A stretch of DNA of 64,000 nt from assembly GCA_964006375.1 (NCBI GenBank), contig OZ023269.1, forward strand, positions 58,195,279-58,259,278, read 5' to 3'. This document shows positions 54,571 to 64,000 of the stretch, piece by piece; positions within the stretch are counted from its first letter, which is position 1, and every line of letters starts with the position of its first letter. The position numbers were made by a program, and so were the translations under genes. This stretch comes from Tillus elongatus (lineage: Eukaryota > Arthropoda > Insecta > Coleoptera > Cleridae). The notes under the pieces are model-generated. The model was not told where the DNA came from, ran no database searches, and was given only the letters and a program-made list of their open reading frames with translations.

Positions 54571-54785
54571 AACTCAAAAAGTAATTAACGGATTTTGATG
54601 AAACTCGGCAAGTGCCCTTCTTTTATTAATAGCTTGAGGGAGTTCGTTATCCAGGAAAATCGGACAATATTATATATCCTTTTTAGTAAACTTTTATTTA
54701 TAAAATCAATTGTCAGACTTTGCAACATTTTTTTCAAATGACCGCGAACTATGATCCCTAGAACCCATATCCGGGCTCAGTTTCA

Positions 54786-54869
<84 letters not shown>

Positions 54870-54909
54870 TTTATTTGTTTGCTGTACGTTTGCGATTTCT
54901 TATTGGTTT

Positions 54910-54959
54910 GCGCGGCGGACTGCAGTTTCGAACCGTCCCGGTTCATCATCAGCACGCTA
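54910..54959 (-). ncRNA. hammerhead ribozyme-like motif
   Basis: Identical in all core and stem parts to 54241-54290. A back-to-back partner follows on the plus strand at 54960. Confidence 0.7.
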
Positions 54960-55006
54960 CCCATGATGATGATGAACCGGTACGGTTCGAAACTGCAGTC
55001 CGCGCA
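54960..55006 (+). ncRNA. hammerhead-like motif lacking CTGATGA
   Basis: Stem II GAACC/GGTTC, GAAAC, TGCA, GTC and CGCGC are intact, but the 5' core reads CATGATGATGATGA. Head-to-head with 54910-54959. Confidence 0.55.
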
Positions 55007-55083
55007 AACCAATAAGAAATCACAAACGTACAGCAAACAAATAAAATGTATATTTAAAAGTGATTACAGTGTAGTGCAATATA

Positions 55084-55172
<89 letters not shown>

Positions 55173-55262
55173 CGATAACTCAAAAAGTAATTAACGGATT
55201 TTGATGAAACTCGGCTTTTAATAATAGCTTGAGGGAGTTCGTTATCCAGGAAAATCGGACAA

Positions 55263-55734
55263 GGTTTTCCGGGAAAATTTTGAGATTTCTTTCGAAAAAA
55301 AATTTAGCTCCGAAAATTACAAAGCTATTTTGATGAAATCTGGTGTTGCCTTGGGAAAGGCCTTACTACGTACCAACATTCAGCTTTACAGAAGATTGAG
55401 TTATTCAAATTTGAAACACTTATTCTTAATGTGCACAAACACATACAGTTTTTAATTAACAATGATAAAAACTGGTTTATATATGAGATCTAGTATGCTT
55501 AGTGGCTGTGTTGTTACCCTGACAACGGAATATTAGATATCATTGCACAGGTCAGTTACACGCTCAAACAGTTGACGTGCATTATCAGATCGTTTATCTG
55601 TTTTCAATTTAATTTAACATATTATCTGTGTTGTTTGGGAATTTTAATATACCAGTGCAAATTATTCTTTACGACTTTATTAGTGTTGGTGGGTGGACTA
55701 AACAGTGTTTGTGATGTTTTCTCAAAATTTCTTC
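55263..55734. other. variant body of the (TA)n repeat, then unassigned
   Basis: AAGGTTTTCCGGGAAAATTTTG and GGCCTTACTACGTACC phrases match 57250-57540. After about 55430 nothing is recognised. Confidence 0.5.
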
Positions 55735-56435
<701 letters not shown>

Positions 56436-56660
56436 ACTCTGCACGTAGCAAGTGTATTATGAAAGCGAATTTTCATTAAAATCATCTAGCCTTTTTTTAA
56501 CTAAAATTTAGAAGAAAGCTATGGATATGGTTCCTAGGGGGGCTAGTTCGCGCTTATTTGAAGACATTTTTTGAAAATTGAAAAGTTGGGATCTCCGTCA
56601 TTAGTGATTTTTTTTCTACCAAAATTCACTAAGAAAAAACAAATTTATTTATGACTACGA
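56436..56660 (-). mobile_element. (TA)n family fragment
   Basis: CTCTGCACGTAGCAAGTGTA terminus, then on the reverse strand the left-end phrases: hairpin (about 56600-56632), GGAGATCCCAAC and the CCCCCTAGGAACCATATCC variant. Confidence 0.6.
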
Positions 56661-56914
56661 AATCTTATTTTAACATAAAAACATTTGACTACCTAAATAC
56701 AGACGTAGAAACTATTTCTCCGACCTCACAAATGTTGTTTCGCAGCGAAACCGGTTACGGAAAAGAAAAAGACAACGAACATTTGTGATAAGTCGGAGAA
56801 ATAGTCTCTTTCTCTGTATTTAGTATGCAACGGTTTCATCAAGTAAGGGCAACGACAATTAATGACTACCATTGTAGTACAAACTATTATCACTTATTGT
56901 CAGAGCTCGTTTTT
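56661..56914. other. repeat fragment related to 13.1-13.2 kb and 31.3-31.5 kb
   Basis: GTAGAAACTATTTCTCCGAC has an inverted partner TCGGAGAAATAGTCTCTTTC (56794), an inner hairpin of about 100 bp. TAGTATGCAACGGTTTCATC resembles the AAGTATAGAACGATTTCCCC and AAGTATGGAACGGTTTCACT phrases. Confidence 0.5.
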
Positions 56915-57627
<713 letters not shown>

Positions 57628-58184
57628 GTTTTTTTTTTATATAAAATAGGTCTCTAGACACTGTGAGCGAATAGCTACTGAAGCCATGGTCTACTCTCTC
57701 AGCTCTCAGCCCCTTGAATAAATACATCAGCTTCGCTCTTCGGAGAGGGAATACCGCTCTGATGTGTGTTGGACGCCTAGAATATCAATACTTTTTTTTA
57801 CAAAATACAGTGGTTCGGTAAAATTTCCAGATTAATATGGTGAAACTGCTCCGCTGCGTCGGCTATTGAACGTAGTCGAACTGTATAATAAACTATAAAA
57901 TAAATAAGAATACAGGAATTTATAATGTTTAGAGAATATTTATTAATAGTTGGCTAAGTTGAAAATGTTTCAAAGAAGATTTCATGTTAATGTGGTTGTT
58001 AAACTTTAAACAGACTTACGTTTATCGTAGAAAAGCTAATAACCCTAAGTAGTATTTAATAGGTTATAATAAAGTTTATAGATTAGATAAGACATAATAA
58101 ACATGAAAATGCAGAATCGACACCTTTGCACTTTCTGCATTTTACAATTTACATTTTGCGTTAACGTTTATCATCCTTGTTTAT
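57628..58184. other. no gene recognised
   Basis: Mixed AT-rich sequence. A GCTTCGCTCTTCGGAG phrase near 57730 forms a short hairpin; otherwise nothing. Confidence 0.4.
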
Positions 58185-58345
<161 letters not shown>

Positions 58346-58554
58346 AATACCGTTCCAGAGATCTCTACAAGATATCGGAAATAGTCAAAACACAAAAAGC
58401 AGCTTATCAACGCTGAAATTTAAAATTAAAATATTCGTCCACAGAATAAAAAGAATGCTCTCTAAAAAACGATTTTAAAGCAAGCTTAAATTGCCTGAGG
58501 CTGCTCAAATTTTTGACGCTGTCAGGTAAATGATTATATAAGCGTATTGCACAG
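58346..58554 (-). pseudogene. LINE ORF2 C-terminal end and 3' UTR
   Basis: The reverse strand gives CAIRLYNHLPDSVKNLSSLR then KLALKSFFREHSFYSVDEYF and a stop. The (I/V)-LYNHLP-S(I/V)K-L motif with a closing FYSV-E-F is the standard C-terminus of jockey/CR1-type ORF2. It continues the frame that breaks off at 60050. Confidence 0.8.
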
Positions 58555-60047
58555 GAAGAAGTTTTTATCCAATTAAATGACAAGGTCGCTCCTGCTTTTG
58601 TATGTGGTGATTATAATTTAAATTTTTTAGATAAACACAGTGCGGATGTTGTGAGATTGCAAGATTTAATGACTTCTTACGGTTTCTTTGCCTGTTTTAA
58701 TCAGTTTTCGCGAAGACAGGGTGCCCCGGCACCTTGTATTGATAACATATTTTGCAATGTGCACTCGGCTGACGTTGAGACTGAAACATTGACAAATACA
58801 ATAAGAGATCATAACACACAGTTATTATCATATAGTATCCCGGGTATTGATCAGACTCCTGTTGAATATGTGTATAAAAGGTCATTCAGTCAGGAGAATA
58901 TATCCCATTTTGTGTATCTTTTGAATAGTGCATCCTGGGACCTGGTCTATCGGGAGCCAGTGGCGGCAAAAAAATTTGATGTTTTTTTCTCTGAGTTGGA
59001 TGCTTTGTTTCGGATTGCGTTTCTGGTTGTCAAAAAAGATCCATGCCCGGCAAGATTGCTTCTAAACCATAGATATCAGCGAAACTTGTAAGAGAGGGCT
59101 GTTTGCTTCATGATTTTCCACTTCTACTGGATACGGTTACGGATCCGCGGTGTAATGAGTTGTATAATAGTCTAAAGAAACAGTACGGTGCTATGTTGAA
59201 AGACGCCAAGAAAAAATACTATGAAAATAAAATCTCTAAGGCTTCAAACCGAAATAAAGCTATGTGGGAAGCAATTAAAGAAAATGTCATCGTGGGGAGG
59301 ATGAACAGCAAGGCGGCAAATCTGAGTATTCTGACAGGTGACGGAGTCTTTCTAACAGATCCTAATATGATTGCTGACAGTCTCAATGCTCACATTGTCG
59401 ACTCTGTTAAGTATCTGACAAAAAACTGTGATATAAATTGTGCATTAAAAAATAGCTCTAATCCCTATTCTATGTTTTTATATCCTGTCTCAGAGGACGA
59501 TATATTAGAGATCATAAAATTAGTTTCAGTTAAAAATTCATCAGGAATAGATGAAATACCATGTAGTCTTCTTGGCAGGGTTGCTCATCTTGTGGTGGCT
59601 CCACTAACTGACCTTATAAATGTGTCATTTGAAATCGGTTGTTTTCCTGAGCCTCTGAAGGCGGCCATTGTCGTCTCTCTCTTTAAGAAGGGAGATCCAC
59701 GTCTTATGGACAACTACAGGGCGATGGCGCTGCTTTCGGTTTTTCTAAGCTCTTTGAGAAGACATTTCTGCTAAGACTCTGGTCGTTTTTGGAGAGATAC
59801 AATTTACTGTCTCCGTGCCAATTTGGCTTTCGTAGGCAGCTGTCAACTCAGGATGCCGTGCTTAGCACTTACCAGACAGTATTGGATTACATAAACAGTG
59901 GGTCCAAATCCGCCGGGCTGTTCTTCGACATTTCGAAAGCGTTTGATGCGGTCAACCATTCCCTTTTATTGAAAAAATTGGAGTATTATGGCATAAGAGG
60001 AAATGCATATTTATGGCTGAAAAGCTACCTGTCTGGGAGAAGTCAGG
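58555..60047 (+). pseudogene. inverted extra copy of the LINE's own EN-RT segment
   Basis: The plus strand encodes the endonuclease C-terminal half (CGDYNLNFLDKHSADVVRLQ ... CIDNIFCNV ... IRDHNTQLLSY, 58600-58830), the linker (RNKAMWEAIKENV, 59250), and RT through KNSSGIDEIPCSLL, VVSLFKKGDPRLMDNYRAMA (59550-59735), FGFRR and FFDISKAFDAVNHSLLLKKL (motif A, 59930) to LKSYLSGRSQAV. It starts and stops abruptly inside the coding region. It shares a one-base deletion after LLSVF (near 59745) with the reverse-strand copy but retains ~508 bp (58998-59512) deleted there. Confidence 0.88.
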
Positions 60048-62290
60048 CAGTGTTGCGAGGTGCCCGATTAATCTGTTCGATCCTATAAGGGGGAACACAC
60101 TAATCTTTAGCCTGTCTTGTTTCATACGCTGTAATATTACCGCAGGTAGTAAAAATTGCAATATTTTTTCTGACATAACAAAGCGCCTCAAGCATATATA
60201 GGCACGTCACTATTAAAATGCCATACCGTATTAATAATGTTCTACAAGATGCGGAAGACGGCAGGCAAACATGGTGCGGACAATTCTCTTCTGCATCAAC
60301 AGAACCCTCCCCAGATGCACACAGCCGCCCCAACACAGCAAACCATATGCCAGGAGACAGTTGACACTACCATAGTAGCATGTCAACAATGCCTGAGTAC
60401 TCAAGGAATCCCGCAGCTGCAGCAACGCGTAATTCCTAGATGCAAGAGAGGCCACCACATGGTCAACATGGCCATCCCATGATAAGTTAGAATCCAGATG
60501 GAGCCCAAAAAACTTTACAGACGTGCCCTGTCTTATTGAACCGTTATCAGATCTCACATATAGACTCAGATTTGGATGCACACCCACCGGAGAAAAAATA
60601 AGCATTTCAGTCTTCCGCGTGTTAAGAACCAGACCATTTCGCGAACACCAGGTTGACATCTGAGACACAAACACACATTATCTGCAGCACCTAGCTCTTC
60701 AAAACTTTATCCTGAGATTGCAGCAGTGGTGTCATCTGCGTACAAAGTTAAGTGGTATTGTTGGAGATCGTAAACAATATCGTTAAGAAGAATTGTAAAC
60801 AAAACAGGGCCTAATATGCTGCCCTGCGGCACGCCACTCGACACGGCTGAAAATCCAGACATATAGTTCTTACCTGCCTGTCGTATCCTGACAGCCTGAA
60901 TTCTCCCAGAAAGGTAGCTTTTTAGCCATAAATATGCATTTCCTCTTATGCCATAATACTCCTATTTTTCAACAAAAGGGAATGGTTGACTGCATCAAAC
61001 GCTTTCGAAATGTCGAAGAACAGCCCGGCGGATGTAGACCCACTGTTTATGTAATCCAAGACTGTCAGGTAAGTGCTAAGCACGGCATCCTGAGTTGAAA
61101 GCTGCCTACGAAAGCCAAATTAGCACGGAGACAGTACATTGTATCTCTCCAAAAACGACCCGAGTCTTAGCAGAAATGTCTTCTTAAAGATCTTAGAAAA
61201 ACCGAAAGCAGCGCCATCGCCCTGTAGTTGTCCATAAGACGTGGATTTCCCTTCTTAAAGAGAGAGACGACAATGGCCGCCTTCAGAGGCTCAGGAAAAC
61301 AACCGATTTCAAATGACACATTTATAAGGTCAGTTAGTGGAGCCACCACAAGATGAGCAACCCTGCCAAGAAGACTACATGGTATTTCATCTATTCCTGA
61401 TGAATTTTTAACTGAAACTAATTTTATGATCTCGCATCCAACTCAGAGAAAAAACATCAAAATTTTTTGCCGCCACTGGCTCCCGATAGACCAGGTCCCA
61501 GGATGCACTATTCAAAAGGACAAAATGGGATATTTTTCCCTGACTGAATTACCTTTTATACACATATTCAACAGGAGTCTGATCAATACCCGGGATACTA
61601 TATGATAATAACTGTGTGTTATGATCTCTTATTGTATTTGTCAATGTTTCAGTCTCAACGTCAGCCGCGTGCACATTGCAAAATATGTTATCAATACAAG
61701 GTGCCGGGGCACCCTGTCTTCGCGAAACCTGATTAAAACAGGCAAAGAAACCGTAAGAAGTCATTAAATCTTGCAACCTCACAACATCCGCACTGTGTTT
61801 ATCTAAAAAATTTAAATTATAATCACCACATAGAAAAGCAGGAGCGACCTTGTCGTTTAATTGGATAAAAACTTCTTCTAACCCGCAAAAAAAGCATGTT
61901 TTATATTGTGGCAGGGCAGATGCACACTTCTGCTTAGTGCGATAAACACAACCTACATTTACCGAAACTTTATTATGTATCACGGTTGCTAAGGCTACCT
62001 CAAACAATTGTTCGCTCAGAGAAACATTCTTTACATTTAACTCTAAATTCTAGGTCACTTCTCACTAAAATAATAACACCGCCCCCGACCATATTGCGTC
62101 TACAAAAATAGCTAGCAACACTATAATTGTCAACTTTCAGAACGCTAACTTCCTCCTTGGTCAACCAGGTTTCCGTCATACAAACCACTTTAGCATACTT
62201 CAACGAACACAAATAGAGATCCAGAAGGTCAACCTTTTTACAGACACTTTGAGAGTTTATGTTTAGTATCCTAAGCGGCTTATTCACTCT
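60048..62290 (-). pseudogene. LINE ORF2 main part, deleted and frameshifted
   Basis: Endonuclease: LRILNINSQSVCKKVDLLDL, MTETWL (62287-62000) and GCVYRTK, CGDYNLNFL (62007-61549). The linker and RT fingers are deleted by ~508 bp near 61437. RT: ALLSVFLRSLRRHF after a frameshift, FFDISKAFDAVNHSLL, SSGVPQGSILGPVLF (about 60840) and LTLYADDTT (about 60745). Then NGLVLNTRKTEMLIFSPVGV, FFGLHLDSNLSWDGHVD, NCLLAYGLLCWG (60674-60231), and a C-terminal IAIFTTCGNITAYETRQAKD (about 60160-60100). Enzyme order and residues are normal for jockey/CR1-type ORF2 without RNase H. Confidence 0.88.
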
Positions 62291-62436
62291 GAGAGTCTCA
62301 CAGTGATATTCAGTGTCGTTCTTTGTCTCAGCAGCAGAAAAAAACTTTACTGTTCTTTACGAAAAAACTTAAATTCACTGACCACAATGTTTTCGGGCCA
62401 ATTGTTCAATAGCTTTTCTTTGTCTTTAGTGCCCAC

Positions 62437-63340
62437 TCAAATTTTAAAAGCACTATTGCTGCCGCGTGTATTAAGTTTAAAACATGTAAAGTCAGTGTCT
62501 GCCCACTTTTCACATATGAAACTCTTCATAGTTTCCCACGACACATTTCCAGCAATACGGCCAACGTATAACCATGATCTCGGCATCGCACCCACTATAC
62601 TGACATTCCTGCCGACCGACAGGTTAGCAACACCAGCGTTATTAGCTCCAGCGATGTCCAAGGAAACAGAGGTTAAAGTAATATCACCAACATCTGCGAC
62701 AGCACTGCCACGCCTGGGCTCCATCAATGAACCACTGGATGCGCTGTGTGGTACACCTCTAAGAGTATTTTGCCGGGCTCGATCAGTTTTCCTCTTGGAG
62801 GTCCTCGCTGTAGAACCGCTATAATTTGGCCGGGTAGACCGCTCTGCTGTAAATGTATTCTTCTCTCGCGTTGATTGACTGGCATGCGCCAGCTCGTTTG
62901 CTCGATGTGGAACCTTATGATTGTCCGCAACAGATGGCGTCGCTGGTCTACCCAATTTTGTAGCTTATGAAACATGTCTATTTGAGATGATAAGGCCTGA
63001 ATAGTTATTTTTAAGTTTTCAATAAGTGTGTCTTTATGTAATAGTATCTCTTTAAGATATTCAATCTTACTTGCGACTTCCACGGTTTTAGGATCGGTCT
63101 GATCTATTGCGCTTGAAAAACTGACGTCAAGATCATCCGCTGCAAGTCCACTCCCACCTTTAGCAACATTCAAACAGCAATTTATTCGACACCGTCCAAT
63201 ATTTCTATGTTTTTTAGTTTTACACAGCTGTAATGGCCACACGAAACACACTTATAACCATTTACACAAGACTTCTTACACCTTTTACACACATTATTTG
63301 TGGGAACTTCAGAAGTAACAACCTGACTCGTCTCCATCTT
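62437..63340 (-). pseudogene. LINE ORF1, two frames
   Basis: Starts near 63335 with METSQVVTSEVPTNN, followed by a Cys-rich PHD/zinc-finger-like module, CKRCKKSCVNGYKCVSCGHY. A frameshift leads to a coiled-coil-like stretch (KIEYLKEILLHKDTLIENLK, to about 62960). Another leads to a basic Ser/Arg/Thr-rich linker and a C-terminal SWLYVGRIAGNVSWETMKSF domain (62955-62437), which resembles the nucleic-acid-binding domain of insect CR1/jockey ORF1. The protein would coat element RNA. Confidence 0.72.
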
Positions 63341-63350
63341 TTGATTAAAG

Positions 63351-64000
63351 AAATACCCTTAATAATATAAAGTATTTTTATGCAGGATAAATGTCATATA
63401 GCAAGGTAAAGTAAAGAAATATTTTTTGCGTGTATGTTCTGGCTTCGAGGTGAACTGATTCAGCCACGGTAATGTTTATTTCCATTGGCAAATAAATAAA
63501 TTAGAGCAGTTTTTTTGTTCTAATATAGTCGAGAAGGGCAACAAAATATCTATGACATGTAACATTTTGGAATCGTTCCAAGGATCTGTAATGTTTAATT
63601 TGTGAAGTTTACACCAACCTAGAATAAATGACTGAAACAATAGGTTTAAACCTAATGTTCTTATTTTACAATGGAATTATTTTAGTTATTTTGGGAAAAC
63701 CTTAAAAAACTCATCTGGAAAATTTGTTTCCTATGTGCTATTCTTCCAAAGTAGCTATGAAATAAATAAGTGAAGTTGAGGCAGCCAGTTCATAAAAAAC
63801 ACATCATAAGGTTTAATTTACATCGACATAATACATCACATACAGGATGTGCCAATTAATACTTTGCACCTGGAAAATATCGGAATAAAAAGAAAATTAA
63901 AAAAAAAAACGTGACCCGTCGACTTTGCTTTTAAGGCGGATACGTGATGGCATATGTTTTGGCGTCTTGGAACCTACCCCTTAGGCGTAAAGTACTCTTA
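63351..64000. other. upstream of the LINE, nothing recognised
   Basis: May include the LINE 5' UTR near 63350-63450. Beyond that no coding segment or repeat is recognised. Confidence 0.4.

Larger units (their letters stand above)
53969..54667 (+). repeat. tandem duplication, unit 1 (699 bp)
   Basis: Begins TATTATATATCCTTTTTAGT and contains CCTAGAACCCATATCC, (TA)n at 54124-54195, a palindromic Penelope-like 3' end with hammerhead motifs (54205-54440), (TA)n at 54519-54566, and CGATAACTCAAAAAGTAATT. Confidence 0.85.
54668..55262 (+). repeat. tandem duplication, unit 2 (595 bp)
   Basis: Same order as unit 1, with (TA)n at 54787-54868 and 55087-55166. It lacks the extra partial ribozyme copy and some flanking bases. 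Confidence 0.85.

Noticed and set aside
58555..60050. Classic twin-priming 5' inversion of the LINE
   Set aside because: The LINE continues in order and orientation beyond the inverted segment, and the two segments overlap in content.
62303..62824. 173-codon plus-strand open frame
   Set aside because: Antisense shadow of the LINE ORF1 C-terminal domain, which has family motifs on the reverse strand.

Overview
This 64 kb window is AT-rich, repeat-dominated eukaryotic DNA, almost certainly from an insect. The reasons are the types of transposable element present: an R1/LOA-group LINE with RNase H, jockey-like LINEs, a Tx1-group LINE, an env-bearing Ty3/gypsy element with a serine-tRNA-type primer site, several Penelope-like elements and a pogo/Tigger transposon. 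One LINE also ends in CCTAA-like sequence resembling the insect telomere repeat. I cannot name the order or species. No ordinary host gene is convincingly visible: every recognisable coding segment but one small unknown is transposon-derived.

Layout. 1-7.6 kb: a ~140 bp satellite occurs in one orientation (1-675) and in the other (5.93-7.57 kb). Between them lie an unknown coding fragment, a complete but inactive pogo-family element with TIRs (1966-4598) and a long-TIR MITE (4935-5728). 7.57-11.9 kb: an R1/LOA-group LINE with an intact 1215-codon ORF2, the only large intact gene, sits inside the satellite. 12.6-13.9 kb: a recent tandem duplication. 14.4-19.5 kb: a decayed jockey-like LINE split by a Penelope-like element with ~750 bp inverted arms, a small MITE, and a second Penelope-like element with RT, GIY-YIG and a hammerhead-ribozyme-like motif. 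20.2-24.7 kb: inverted copies of a (TA)n-bearing repeat family. 25-27.5 kb: a TIR element that cut a tRNA-derived SINE in two. 28.7-29.9 kb: another tandem duplication. 32.8-35.3 kb: a motif-dense non-coding block and a second SINE.

35.5-49.5 kb is a nest. The (TA)n repeat was split by a Tx1-group LINE inside its microsatellite (35.75-40.42 kb). Next to it a degenerate env-bearing gypsy element (41.29-48.97 kb) lies between inverted host repeats. 49.5-51.5 kb holds two more Penelope-like fragments, a promoter-like block and tandem repeats carrying further hammerhead-like cores. 52.4-57.6 kb holds more copies of the (TA)n family, including a tandem pair with back-to-back hammerhead motifs. 58.2-63.4 kb is a jockey/CR1-like LINE whose own EN-RT segment has been inserted, inverted, near its 3' end.

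The window works as a record of nested insertions rather than as a gene neighbourhood. Its recurring theme is long (TA)n arrays, more than 20 of them, most inside one interspersed repeat family and some used as landing sites by other elements. Open reading frames made of Tyr-Ile or His-Thr repeats are translations of these microsatellites and are not genes.
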